From Takakia lepidozioides (taxonomy: Eukaryota > Streptophyta > Takakiopsida > Takakiales > Takakiaceae): 60,000 nucleotides of DNA. The translations under genes and the position numbers were made by a program. The stretch lies in the NCBI GenBank assembly GCA_030704615.1, contig CM060731.1, positions 64,214,756 through 64,274,755 on the forward strand, given 5' to 3'. Shown here piece by piece: positions 32,797 to 44,079 of the stretch. The notes under the pieces are model-generated. The model saw nothing but the letters and a program-made list of their open reading frames with translations, searched no databases and was not told the origin of the DNA. Each line of letters begins with the position of its first letter. Position 1 is the stretch's first letter.

Positions 32797-35700
32797 TCAT
32801 ATTGAAGAGCTGTGTCGCAGACAAAAGGATTCAATACGGTCCCACGCCTCTTCCAGTAAAACTAGTGGGGTGGCAAACACCACCCGTATCCAATCTGGTG
32901 TGCCAAAAGCTGCACCTGCACATACATATGTCACCATCTTCCATAAGATAAGTAGTTTCACAATTCAATTATTTAGTTTAGGAGGGACATGGAGTATTAC
33001 TCAATGGTCTATGCTTATCATGCCTTATCACCATATAACATGCCACAATCGGGCCCAGAGGATAGAGAGCTGCTGAGGGATGTGTATATGAGAGAGATGA
33101 AAGAATTAACAAAAAACGGAAGAAACTTTCAGACATGTCATCCCAAGGCTGAATGTATTACCTGGCAGTACTATGACTGACTCTTCCTTCACCAGTGCTG
33201 AAGCAAAAGCCAAGTCATTCCCGAGGCCTTTAAAAGCCCCTGTGTCAATTCTTACCTACAGGAATAGGCACACACAACGAGTCAGCTAAAGAAAGCCATA
33301 AAACTAACTCTTGTCATCTGCGAGTCCCGGCATCTTTCCTAAATTTAGGGATATCCCAGTTAGGGGTCGTATCCACAAGGTTTGTTGATACATCTCACCC
33401 ATGAATTGTCCTCCTCATTGCAGTATTCTCCCCTGTGACATCGTCCTGACACCTGTTAGGCTAGCCCTGATGAGTCAATACCAATCATAAGTTCTCTGAT
33501 CGTGGAAATTTGATGGAAAGTTAGCAACAGTTGGAAGTTGGAACTAACCATGATATACATTGCTCCCTGTGGTTTTAAGGAGCAATAAAGGCCCTTAATT
33601 TGTTGAATACGTCGGTAGCATAGCTCAGCACCAGCCTTGAGTGACTTGAGTGTGTGATCGTAGAAGTCATCAGGAGTGTTCAGCAGCATACCCGATACTG
33701 CAGCCTGCTCTCATCATCCATGAAATCCCAGCTGCTCAGACAGTTAGTTTTGCTGCATCACGTACATCACTAGATCTTCCAATCATGAAAATTGATGCAG
33801 AAATTTTACTGCTGTTCGCAATGTAGTATTCTGTTGTTGTTCCAACTCCCAAGAAGTCTCAGTGTATTTGTGTCTGCAAAGTCTACACTACTCCTAACAT
33901 ACCAATTTGAGGTCCATGGTAGAAAGGTATATTTACCAAGTGGGGCATTGAGAGCATAACAGGTGCATCACCTGAGATAATGTGGAAGTCCCAATTGTCA
34001 TTTGCATAAGTCTTGTTAGGGCCTCCACCACCTGTCCCAGCCATGATTTTATTAGATTTTTCAACTTTATCACCTCTTTCAGCCCACCAAATACATCACC
34101 CATCTTGTGACAATGTGACAAAGTTGCACCTCCTCAACTGTCATTTTGTAGCTTACTGGGGCTATTGTCAGCCTTGAGAACACATGTCATTTGTGGCCAT
34201 GATAGTGAACCAACGACAGATGGAGGGCTCCCACCTTCGTTAGTCTTTTAATTGGTAGTATACAGTGACCAACAGTCAGGAGCTAATAAAGTTGCCTCAG
34301 ACAAAGGGACCTCCATTGACTATCTCTGAAAGCATCATCATTTCAGATAAAACATGTCACTAGCCTGCCCAACTCTTGTACAGAAGAAAGAGCCTGGAGC
34401 ATGGCTGGCTGCTAATGGCATCCAGTTACTCACATCTTTGTCGGATGTTATTTCAAAACTATGCAAAAACAGGATACTCCAGTGCAGAACACACACCCTT
34501 GCTGTAGTTAGAATGCCTTTAGGATCACCAATAATGATCCACCCTAAGCGCCAACCTGGTGCAAGCCACCTCTTTGAGATGCCCCCCACAGTGAGCACTG
34601 GCACTTTAAATGAGAAAGTTGCCATCGGTACGAATTCTGCATCACCAAAGACCATGTGTGCATAGATTTCGTCCGAAATAATTGGCACTCTAAGCCTCTC
34701 TGCAACAGCTGCAATCTGTCCTGCGGGAACATGTTAACAGTTTGAATCTTGCTGATAGAAAGAGAGAGAACATAAGGAAGGGAAAAACAAGCACAGTGTA
34801 CTGAAGCATCAAACAATCAATCAGTTGATGATTGATGGTAATTCCTCTAATTGAGAACAGCCCATCCCAAAAATTAAGAATGTGCCCAGATCACAAATAT
34901 ATTATGGATCGCACCTTCGCCAAGTGTTGGTGCTTGTACACAGAGCCACACGGGTTGCTGGGATTACATATGATCCAAGCAGCAGTGTTCTCATCAACAA
35001 GCGACGCCACTTGATCCAGATTAACTTCCCAATGCCTTTCTGGAATTAGGTCATAGTACCGACATTCCACCCCATGGTATTTGGCGAAAGTTTCATAGAC
35101 GGGGAAGCCAGGCCTTGGCAACAGCATGTTGACGCCAGTTGTCGCCAGGGCAGCAATGCACAGCTGAATCGCTTGAGAGCATCCAACAGTGATACATATG
35201 TCATCAGGTGTAAGCTGAAACGGTAGAGCTGCGGAGTGATAGTCTGCAACAGCCCTGAAATGTTTCAAGAGCAGAGTTATAATTTCGGCATGACAAAACT
35301 TTGATAATACGTAACAAATTAAGAAGGCTATAAAGTGCCAAGTTATTCCCAAAACACTCATTGAGAACCTGTTCCTGCTTGAAGCAAGATGCTGACAATG
35401 TTCAGGTTCAGCATGCCAGGTACTTGAAGCTGTTGAACCACCACCAGTGAGAGAAATAAAAAAAATCTCTCACCAGTTACTACAAGAGAGCAAGACCAGA
35501 GCAATGCATCAGGCTCAGAAGAAAAGAGAAGAGCACAGCAGGACGAGGACAGAACCTACGCAACTTGATGGAAAGATTCAGGTTAAACAAAATGACCAAC
35601 TACGGTTGCATGACCAGCTTTGATAGTTGAAAGGAAGGGCAATACTTGCGACATTCATGGAATCCTGCGGAGTGTGCATATCCATTGAACTTGTAGCTCT

Positions 35701-36634
35701 TTGTGGCGGCCACCATTGCATCAACGGCAGCTTCAGGGACCTTCAGATGGCCGAAGGCAGTCGGATCCCCTTGTGCCAGAGAAATTTTCTCCTTGCCTTC
35801 TGATGAGACTACACACAAAGACTCAAGTAGGTCTCGAATTGGATTCACGCTTTGCAGAGCTGCAGAGCTTGCTTTCACGTTCCATTCATGATTTAAGTTT
35901 TTTTCCTGTATGCAAAAAAAAGTGCGCAATGAACTCAGAGAGAAGTTTAAATCATGCACCAATCCTGTGATTTCTGTCCCGAGCGTAATATGTTACACTC
36001 TGCACCGTTGTCTTCAAGCAGATGTTGCTGGCAGCAATGTCTACCAAGTCGGCAACCAGGTCAGGATGGATAGGTCATGACTCTATATCGGGTTTTATCA
36101 CGAAGAACCTTGCAAAAAATATTCTGACAGACAGGCTTTGCAGGGAGTACACGATTGAGCACAATTGAAACTGAGGAGCACACTCGATGTACACTTAAAA
36201 CTTGAGCCATATTGGCAGATAGTGCACTGCACTTCTCTGCAGCCGATTGGCTGCAGATTGGCACTTAATTCATGACACCCTGAGTAAGTAAGCTGGAGTG
36301 CAGCCAATGGCTGTACAATCTCAGGTCGTGTAGCCAGATGAGTTCGCTTGTTCTTACAGCTTTCTAGAAATCTTGTCGTGGCAACATCTACAATCAAGGA
36401 CGTAAGACATCAGAACTGGTAGTGGTCGTAAGCCTCTGCGATAGCACAAAGGAATGAGGATTCGACATACAATTCAGACGCACGGTAACGTAAGACTACC
36501 TGTGGTGCAATCACATTGGTTAAACGACCTCCATTGCTCAATCGATGCTGTACAGCATCCCGCAAAGCTCGACTATTGATTCGAGTGACTGCCGCAGCTA
36601 AGTTCGCCATCCCGTTGAATTCTTCTTCAGCCAT
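32797..36634 (-). CDS. TAT: Tyrosine aminotransferase-like PLP enzyme (8 exons)
   Basis: Minus-strand exons: 36634-36500, 35905-35646, 35254-34915, 34715-34497, 34031-33972, 33704-33549, 33255-33162 and 32915-32797. All phases close, giving 460 aa. It belongs to the class I aminotransferase family, closest in pattern to plant TAT, nicotianamine aminotransferase and the SUR1 C-S lyase. Signatures: SLAQGDPTAFGHL, YKFNGYAHSAGFHECRKAV, ITVGCSQAIQLCI, LLPRPGFPVYETFAKYHG, WIICNPSNPCGSVY, PIISDEIYAHMVFG, and GGISKRW with the PLP-binding Lys at about residue 293, followed by APGWRLGWIIIGDP. The C-terminus has WIRVVFATP and LLEEAWDRIESFCLRH. It transfers the amino group of tyrosine or a similar amino acid to 2-oxoglutarate, and probably feeds tocopherol/plastoquinone or rosmarinic-type metabolism. 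The 45-residue first exon is weakly conserved; an ATG 33 codons further upstream in the same frame is also possible. No broken codons were found. Confidence 0.88.
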
Positions 36635-36639
36635 TACCT

Positions 36640-37001
36640 CCGGGGCAGCCACAACACGGAACGTCTCCGCCTGATGGCATGTGCCATACCCGTGGCCCGA
36701 CCTGTTGCCACGGTGCACAAACCTTTCTTGCATAGTCGTGTTCGGGGTCACCTCCACCAAAACTCATGGAACACACAGAACTCTCCTTGCGTTCAGTGCA
36801 AGATGCCTTCTAGTCTAGTCACCAACCGTCACCAACCCGAGAAGATCGGGGACAAAAACACACTGACACTTACTAGCTACCCCTTCACTCCCGGCGGACA
36901 AATTCAGTTATCTCCGCCGAAAGAAGCTGCAGCAGCACCCGCACAGCCGCAGTATCACAGCCAAGCCTCACAGATGTCGCCTCTCACAGACCACCCCGAG
37001 C

Positions 37002-37035
<34 letters not shown>

Positions 37036-38160
37036 CTCCAGTAAAGAGAGAGAACGAGACTGACCGCCGCTATAACTGGTCATGCGAGCCTCCCTGTTTT
37101 AGCATTTCGCCATTTTACTTTCCTCTATTATTTCTCCCCTTTTTCTTGTTTCTACGAAAAGTAAACTGACCGACCATGCCGCCGCACGGCGGGAATGTTT
37201 GGATGATGTTACGTATACTTCATCCCGAACACACGGATGCGAAAAGGATGGAATTCATTCGTCATTCTGTGATTCCGTCCCAATCCACTTTCGACCACGT
37301 GGCCGCAGTAAAGATGGCGACGACAAAAGTCCCTTCAATGTCGTTGCCCGGATACCTCCACGTGTCGCGCGTGTGCGCACCCATGTTCCCGCGTGGCCGC
37401 CGATCGCCTACCCACACTTGTCGACTCACTCCTCACGTGATATGTCGCCCGGAGTTCGGCATGCCATAAATGAGTTAGTTAATTTTACGTGAATATTATT
37501 ATTTAGTCTGTTAAGTGTCGTAATAAACACCCAAAATCCTTAACGGTAACTTCTTTATGCGTAGGATTTCATAAAGAATATGTTCGAACTTCGAGAAAAA
37601 GAAATAAAGGAATACTGTGCGCTCAGCTCAAACCAGAGGCTCCAAAGGCCGAGTAAACCCGAGGAGAACTTTTTTGCGCAGACTGTTCATTAAAGTTGAA
37701 AAGGCAGCCCGATTTTGGAATCATTGTCACTGCCACAGCTCTGACGGCCCAGCGAGTACATATTTAAATGGATCGATCACAATGAGTAGCGCAACTTCTA
37801 TCGTAAATGATGCATGAGACTGGTCGTGTGGGGTCCAAGTGGCCGAGCGTGCGAGCAGCCACAAGTTGCAACCCGCGCCATAGATTCAAGATATGTAAAC
37901 GAAACCCCCCTCCTGCACACTCACTCACATGCCTGGTGTGAGGTTTTGTGTGTATCAGTACGGGGCTCTCACATGTAGAACATCCGTCACCTGCAGCGTA
38001 TTTCTGAACCGACTGCATCAACTGGCTTGCATGCACTTTAGCTCCTGTGAAGACGTGTCTCACTCAAGACACAAAAGCCTAGTCAGGGTTGAGGCGGCGA
38101 TGTGGACGAGTGTGAGTCACACAGCAGCAGCACAGTTATCCCCACACGGCTTGCTTTTAT
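36640..38160. other. Upstream region of the aminotransferase and intergenic
   Basis: No gene was recognised on either strand. It includes the (AG)15 microsatellite listed separately. Frames around 37176-37492 are short and uncharacterised. Confidence 0.35.
37005..37034. repeat. (AG)15 microsatellite
   Basis: Thirty consecutive bases of alternating A and G, about 370 bp upstream of the aminotransferase ATG. GA tracts are common in plant promoters and leaders. Confidence 0.9.
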
Positions 38161-38162
38161 GC

Positions 38163-38410
38163 AGTGCAATATAATACAATATCAGGGGTACTAGTAAAAG
38201 GCATGTCATTAACTTTGTGGTGCCGAGAAGAGAGAAAGTCGCGCAATGCAGTGCAATACTTATAATAGAGTACAACGGGTTACTAAAAGGCATGTCAACA
38301 TTGTGGTGCAGAAAAGCGATGGGGTCGTCGACAATGGCCTTGCCGTGCAATATAATACAACCCCTTGGGTAAAGGCGTGTCAACATTGTTTTGCCCAAAG
38401 AGATAGACTC
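38163..38410. repeat. Degenerate triplicate tandem repeat (about 85-95 bp)
   Basis: Three units share GTGCAATA(TAATACAA), then a GGGT-TACT segment, AAAGGCATGTCAACATTGTG and GTGC-GAAAAG. They start near 38165, 38250 and 38345. Confidence 0.65.
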
Positions 38411-38689
38411 GAGATGGTGAAATCCCAATTCCCACGTGTATATCTGAGGTGGTCAGGTGATGCGGCGTGGGCTCTTGTCGGGCTATAATCCGTTCTGTGT
38501 GGCCTCTGTCTGAGTACAGTGAGAATATCAAAACTATGATCCAGAAGAAAGAATTTATCAAATCCATATCGCCGATATTCTTCACCAGACTGCAACAACT
38601 CGTAACAAAAGAGCACCTGTCGATAATCGCTGAGTGCCACCCATGTCTTCTGAGCTCATGAAATCCTGATACCTTCAGGTGTGGTAAGT

Positions 38690-38790
38690 TATATGGTGAG
38701 AGGAGAAACTAACCACCTCTTTGGAAGTAACCTCGCTAGCACAAGGCTCATTGGACAGCCCAAGGGTAGGGGGAGCATACCAGCATATAT
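38690..38790 (-). mobile_element. SINE body fragment, copy 3
   Basis: The minus strand reads CAATGAGCCTTGTGCTAGCG, then GAGGTTACT, AAAGAGG, GTTAGTTTCTCCTCTCAC, matching the body of the 39321-40464 SINE (GAGCCTCGTGC, GCGAGGTTACT, AAAGAGGTTA). The tRNA-like head is missing. Confidence 0.55.
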
Positions 38791-39320
38791 AAGTAGTGAG
38801 AACCCAGTGTCACATTTCTCCCTTCATTCAAAAGTAAAAATTGTAAGAAATTGAGACATTTGTTCTAAGTATTCTCAAGGACTCGGATTTAATTCACTTG
38901 TAGCTGTAATATCTCATAAATGGGATAAGTTACAGAAACGCGAGCTGCATGGGCCGGGCTACATACTGCTATGTACCCTCACTCTGACGGCCTGTGCCAT
39001 TCACGTCAGACAAAACAAAAAGAAAAGACGGGGCCTACAAACAGTGAGCCAAAAGCTAAAGATAGCGGTCTCCCGAGTGCCAGGGAGTGAGGCGCCTGAT
39101 ACTATTTACGCTCAATTCCCAGCTGTCATCCCTTGGCGGCGCCAACTTCGAGTGATACGTACCCAAATATATCTTTGCATGCATTGCATTTGTGCAGTTT
39201 GCATGAGAATCTGAGATTATGAGGATTAACAGACCGGGTGACAGATCAGTGGGTGTACATTATGTGTAATCTCATTTGTTGTTAGCCTCACAAAAGGGTT
39301 TTACTTTCCCCGGCGTCCTA
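38791..39320. other. Intergenic, nothing recognised
   Basis: No open frame longer than about 60 codons carries a motif, and there is no repeat I can relate to others in the window. Confidence 0.35.
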
Positions 39321-40464
39321 CTTTTTTTTTAAAAGGGAAATACACCCGTCTCGGGGTTACTACTCCCTACATATACTTCTGTAGCTGTCCGCGGGGGTTC
39401 CACAATCAGCCATGCCTCTTAATTATACCTCTCACAAATCAGGCCCCTTAATTATAGTGATAGGAGAAAATAACCAGTGTTAGGCGGTTCTTGCATTTTG
39501 TGAAGGAACCTTCGATTCCGGTTCCACAATAATTTCAATAGACGGTTCCGGATCCGGTTTCGGTTGCTTTTTCTTGAGCCGGTTCCAGCCCGGTTCCGGA
39601 TCCAACTTTTAAACATGGGAGTGGTTCTGGTTAGGTTCCGATTCTATTTTTAAATTGTTTTTATTTATCTAATGATTTTTAAAACATTTTATCAGTATGA
39701 GAAATTAGTTGGTACATTAAAATTTCAACTAAAATTCAGGGATTTTGTGAGTTTCCATTGAAACAAAAATAAACTCAAAAACATGTAAGAGAAAATAGAT
39801 AAATTTTTGTGGCTTGAAGTTATTAATATAATTGAGCTAGGTTGATGTATTGGCATATACTAGCAATTTGATTAGTGAACCCAGGACTCTCACCGGGAGC
39901 TGAAAGGTTGAACACAAGATCTCATGGAGCTGAAAATTAAACCCAAGATCTCATGGAACTCGAGGATTGAACCTAGGATCCCATGGAGCCTGAGAGAGTT
40001 AAAGAAGTTTTGCCATTGGGCCCACTAGGTCTCCACACATTTGAGGGGTTAGGCCATCTTATGCCATAGGCCCACCAAGGGTTTTGGGAGAATCCAAGAG
40101 CCTGAACAGGAACTTGCGTTTAGCCCCAATCACACCGGTTCTCACGCGTGTAACTACCGCAAGAACCGCCGGTTCCGGGATGTTCTGTTGGATGCGGTTC
40201 TGTAGGACTGGGTCACGTTCCGGTCCGGTTCCATATAACCGAACCAGAACCAGCGGTTAACCCGGGTCCAAGCGGTTAACTGCCAAACACTAAAAATAAC
40301 CTCTTTCATAGTAACCTCGCCATGAGGCGCGAAGCACGAGGCTCTAGGGACACCGCCAAAAGGAAAGAGGAGAAGATTATACCACACCCGACAAGATAGC
40401 AGGATTTGAACCCAGAATCACATGGTTGGCACTCAATGCTCTATCCAACTGAGCTACCAACTGG
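39321..40464 (-). mobile_element. tRNA-derived SINE, copy 2, interrupted by a hAT-like element
   Basis: The head on the minus strand at 40464 reads CCAGTTGGTAGCTCAGTTGG with box B GGGTTCAAATCC. The body runs to 40293, is broken by the hAT-like insertion, and resumes at 39474 with GTTATTTTCTCC and GGGGCCTGATTTGTGAG, ending near GTGTATTTCCCTTTTAAA at about 39321. Joined, it is about 326 bp. The body matches copies 1 and 3. Confidence 0.7.
39475..40292. mobile_element. Non-autonomous hAT-like DNA transposon, 818 bp, with 8-bp target-site duplication
   Basis: The identical octamer AAAATAAC flanks both sides (39467-39474 and 40293-40300). The termini are imperfect inverted repeats: CAGTGTTAGGCGGTT at the left and TAGTGTTTGGCAGTT read inward from the right. 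Eight-bp duplications and YAGTGTT-type ends are hallmarks of hAT elements. The inside is non-coding with GGTTCCGG-rich blocks near both ends (39510-39600 and 40160-40250). A minus-strand 77-codon frame at 40154-40387 crosses the border and is meaningless. Confidence 0.75.
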
Positions 40465-40574
40465 TGGTTTGCGTTGTGAGTCTCTCATTGAAAGAGGAGC
40501 GAGGGTTGATTATTAGGTATTATTATTATTTATTGGCTCTTCTTTATTCTAAAGAGGAAACCAAGCAACATCGG

Positions 40575-40770
40575 TGTCAAAAATCGCTAAGCCCCTTGGG
40601 CCTTTCCCAAGTGTCATCTCCTTTGCAACGCTAAAAACTACTTCCATGATGTGCCTTCTCCAGATAACCCCTCGCTTAGGTAACATTTTTGTTATTGAAC
40701 AACTTCTGAAAAATAAATGGATAAAATTTTAAGCTTAGTATGGATGAAAGTAGATTCGACTATTCACAAA
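40575..40770. repeat. Dispersed repeat, copy 1
   Basis: GTCAAAAATCGCTAAGCCCC is followed, after about 110 bp, by AAAATAAATGGATAAAATTT and TATGGATGAAAGTAGATT. Both blocks recur in the same order at 47372-47480. Confidence 0.55.
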
Positions 40771-40893
40771 GAGGAGCCCTTAACCCTCAAGTGTCAAACC
40801 GACCCGTTTTGGGTTATTTAGGTTTCTTTCATTGCCTTCTACTTTGAGGGGGCACTTATTGTCATGGTTTGACCTCTTCTTTCCCGAAAAAAC

Positions 40894-42133
40894 TTGGTTC
40901 GAATTTGCTATCAAACCAACAAGTATGCAGGAACTGTAATTGACCTTGGTAGTGGTAAGACTCGTGGGGGGCCAACATGGGTTCCACTAGATATTCCAGA
41001 GTTGAGGGCTTTTTTGGGAATTTGTATGTTCATGGGTCTAAGAAAACAACCAACTATGAGGTCCTACTGGTCTAGGTCTAGCAACTTCTTTGCTTGCTCA
41101 CACATCCGCAAGGTCATGAAGAGATATAGGTTTGAGAGCATAATGCGATGCCTCCATTTAGTTGACAATGCTACTCTATGTCATGAGAAGACCAGCCCAC
41201 AGTATGATAGATTAGGCAAGTGTCGTTGGCTTGTAGAGGAATTTGTGAGGTTGAGACGTTGTTACTTCAAACCAGGAAAGTACATTACTGTGGATGAGAT
41301 GATGATTGCATACTCAGGCACCTATTGTTCTTTCCGCCAGTACATGAAAAACAAGCCTATAAAGTGGGGGATCAAGGTGTGGTGTTTGGCTGACGCTGAA
41401 TCCAAATATGTCTACAACCTGAATGTGTATTTGGGAGCTGAGGCTGCCAATGATGGGGTGAAGGCTAAGGGGACAGAAAAGATTGGACAGGGGCATCAAG
41501 TGGTCATGAAGGGGCTTTTCCATGTGGGTCATACAGTTGTTATGGATAACTTTTTTACCTCTCCTAGACTTGTGTGGGAGTTGTTGAGTGGGGACATATG
41601 TTACTGGCACTTGTAGAATTGATAGGATTTGGGTTCCATCCTCCTTGCTTGGGCATAGTAAGGGGGCTCGTGGAGACCTTTGGTACAAGATGCACAGGTC
41701 TCGTAAGGTGTGTGCTGTGATTTGGTGGGACAGTCGGCAAGTTTTTATGATATCTTCAGCGTCTAATCCACTCCCTTCTGATGATGAACCAACAGTAACA
41801 GTGAAGAGATGGGATGGGACTCTTGGAAAGAGGGTGGAGGTTCAATCTCCCCCTGTGCACATTGAGTACCAAACATACATGCGAGGGGTTGATGTGCAGG
41901 ACCAATTGAGGGGGTCGTACTCTACGCAAAGGCGAACCCATAAGTGGTGGCATCGGATCTTCTTCTTTGTGCTTGACACTTCCTTGGTGAACATGTGGAT
42001 CTTGTACCGGTTCCACATGGCTGCTTTGGGCAAAAAGACTTGCACTCATGCACAGTTCAATTTATTACTTGCAGAGGCATTGACTCGAGGATGGCAGCAA
42101 GGTACCACTTGCACATCGGTGTGGCACCATTAG
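40894..42133 (+). pseudogene. piggyBac transposase (DDE_Tnp_1_7), frameshifted and N-terminally short
   Basis: Two overlapping frames, 40894-41616 and 41588-42133, form one transposase of about 405 residues. Family signatures: IPELRAFLGICMFMGLRK, PTMRSYWS, the first catalytic Asp in TVDEMMIAYSG, IKWGIKVWCLAD, the second Asp in VVMDNFFTS, and MRGVDVQDQLRGSYS followed by WWHRIFFFVLDTSLVN. An extra G in the GGGG run at about 41589 shifts the frame; the second frame continues the family pattern at once (TYVTGTCR). No ATG opens the first frame, and about 150 N-terminal residues expected for the family are absent. Downstream no Cys-rich C-terminal finger could be assembled with certainty, although short Cys-containing frames follow. 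Confidence 0.8.
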
Positions 42134-42312
42134 CATTTGCTGGCATTCACACAGTTGAGCGCTCTTCCTTTCGTCGCCGATGCATTGTATGCTCTCAGCG
42201 CTGCCGCACCTTTTGCAGCTAATGTGGTAGTCGCTTTACGTGCCATGGCACTTGCTTTTTTAGAGTCCACCGTAGACACCGCTATGTTTTGGCTTCTTGG
42301 TAGTGGGCTGCT

Positions 42313-42425
42313 GGGATTGACCTAAGAACAAGTAGTTTTGTTGGTCTTCTTTTGGGGTACATTTTTGTTGGGATTGACTTGAGAGCAAGTAGCTTTGTTG
42401 GTCTTCTTTTGGGGTATATTTTTGC
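42313..42425. repeat. 57-bp tandem duplication inside the piggyBac element
   Basis: GGGATTGACCTAAGAACAAG... and GGGATTGACTTGAGAGCAAG..., each continuing TTGTTGGTCTTCTTTTGGGG, lie head to tail. Confidence 0.75.
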
Positions 42426-42635
42426 ATAAACTTTTGGTACGGGAGAAATGGGACTAATAGAGAGAAGGCTATTGGGCAGGTCAATGTATTATGGCAGGTC
42501 TGCTATTGACAACATATGGCATGGTTCTGTAGCTATTGACTACTTAGTGACCTTCAGAAAACAACACAGTAATATTAGATAGGTTGGGAGAGGAAGGGAT
42601 GGGGACTCCGGGATGGTAGTGGTGGGGATATAGAA

Positions 42636-42866
42636 GGGGGGGAACTCGGCTGTGTTTGGGCAGTACAAGTGGGTTCAACCCCCACACGAGTCAAGGATGT
42701 GAGTTATATTGTTTGGAGGGAGACAATGAGAGTAATTGGAAGGGATTGGAGGGGGGGACTCGGCTGTGTTTGGGCAGTATAAGTGGGTTCAACCCCCACA
42801 AGAGCCAGGGATGTGAGTCGCATTGTTTGGAGGGAGAAAGTGAGAGCAATTGAGTGAGATTGGAGG
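42636..42866. repeat. 114-bp tandem duplication inside the piggyBac element
   Basis: Both units contain ACTCGGCTGTGTTTGGGCAG, GTGGGTTCAACCCCCAC (a small hairpin) and TTGTTTGGAGGGAGA. They differ by a few substitutions. Confidence 0.75.
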
Positions 42867-44079
42867 CAAGATCACTAAGTTCATGCACTTGCTGAACTAG
42901 TGGGCATATGATAGAATGATGAAATGAAGAAGTTCAAATCATGTTTGAACCCCTCAGTAAAAACATTGAAGAGCATGCAGGCAAGGAGAATTGAAATGAC
43001 TCATAAATAACAAATTATTGAATGCAGTCCAAAAGACTTGAAAAAACTGACAATTGTAGATTGAATTGATTTGATTGATTGATTAGATTGAAATTGTAAT
43101 TTGAACCCCTGAGATTGAAAATTCCACCCCCTGAAATTGTAATTTAATAGTTATTTTGATTTATACAGTCCCAGAATTACTAACTTATTAATTTAAAATC
43201 AAAAACAAATTTAAAATCCCATTCAACTTAGAAAGGACAAATGTACAGATGATGCGAGAGAAGTTCAAATATAGTTATAAAGGTGTAGGGTCGGTAGAGG
43301 ATATGGGCAGGTGAAAAGAGGGGTGGCACCAAAGTTGAGGGCGGGGTTCTTAAAGGGACCCGCCCCAATGGTGGGGTCCACAAGCCAACTTCATCCCACA
43401 AATGAGGGGTGAAACGGTCTCAAAACCCGCTAGGTACAAGGGCTAGAGTACGAAATACGGTAGGGCTGCAGGCCAAAATATAGGTTGGGCTGGGAATTAT
43501 CGGGCAGGGCCCGAAAATATCCTAAAACATTTCCCAATTGGATTGAATTTTTTTCTACAACAACATTTGCATGCAATGCTGACATGGACCAGAGGGATTG
43601 AGAATTGGATGGTGGATGTGTCCTACGTAATTTTTGAAGCTCAAATTTTGTTTTGCCCGCTTCAAATTGGGTTTGGAGACCCCCCCAATTTGTGAGTACA
43701 AAGCAGCCCACACGAAAACAAGTCAGAAAAAAACGAAAATTTCAGGGAAGGCGTGGCATCAAGTGAGGTACACAATTCCCAAGACTCTCATATCGTGCAA
43801 AGCAAAAATTGCCCAAATTTGGTGAATTTCTTGGTCTTTTATGCTCTTCAATTTTAGGAAGGATTCTTTTTGGGGCACATCTGCATGTTATAATCTTCTA
43901 ATCTGGCAATTGGATAGGGGTGCAATTTTTTGAGGTCATGGTTTGGGTAGATGGGCAGTAAATTCAACGGTCACTTTTACAGGGACTTAGAAATCTTGGA
44001 GATAAAAAAGATTTAGTGGGCCAGGGTCCTTTTTTCACAGCATGTCGTGAAAATGGGCCACGACGCTTAAGGGTTAATC

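Larger units (their letters stand above)
40780..44077 (+). mobile_element. piggyBac-family DNA transposon (TTAA to TTAA)
   Basis: The element is bounded by TTAA at 40780-40783 and 44074-44077. Terminal inverted repeats follow: CCCTCAAGTGTC on the left and CCCTTAAGCGTC read inward from the right (10 of 12 match). TTAA duplication with CCC-starting ends is diagnostic of piggyBac elements. It contains a plus-strand transposase pseudogene and a long non-coding 3' part with two tandem duplications. Confidence 0.75.

Noticed and set aside
33930-34000. Alternative aminotransferase reading DFHIISGDAPVMLSMPHL
   Set aside because: It looked like the region before the C-terminal helices but does not splice in phase; the frame ending in TSTLSQ joins both neighbours in phase and matches the family better.
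34338-34496. Continuation of the aminotransferase exon past GILTTAR
   Set aside because: The translation past the AGG|GTGTGT donor loses family similarity, while the next exon (VVEALTRLMQM) restores it.
40395-40464. A second tRNA gene on the minus strand
   Set aside because: It fails the anticodon stem for the same reason and is followed by the same SINE body, interrupted by a hAT-like element.
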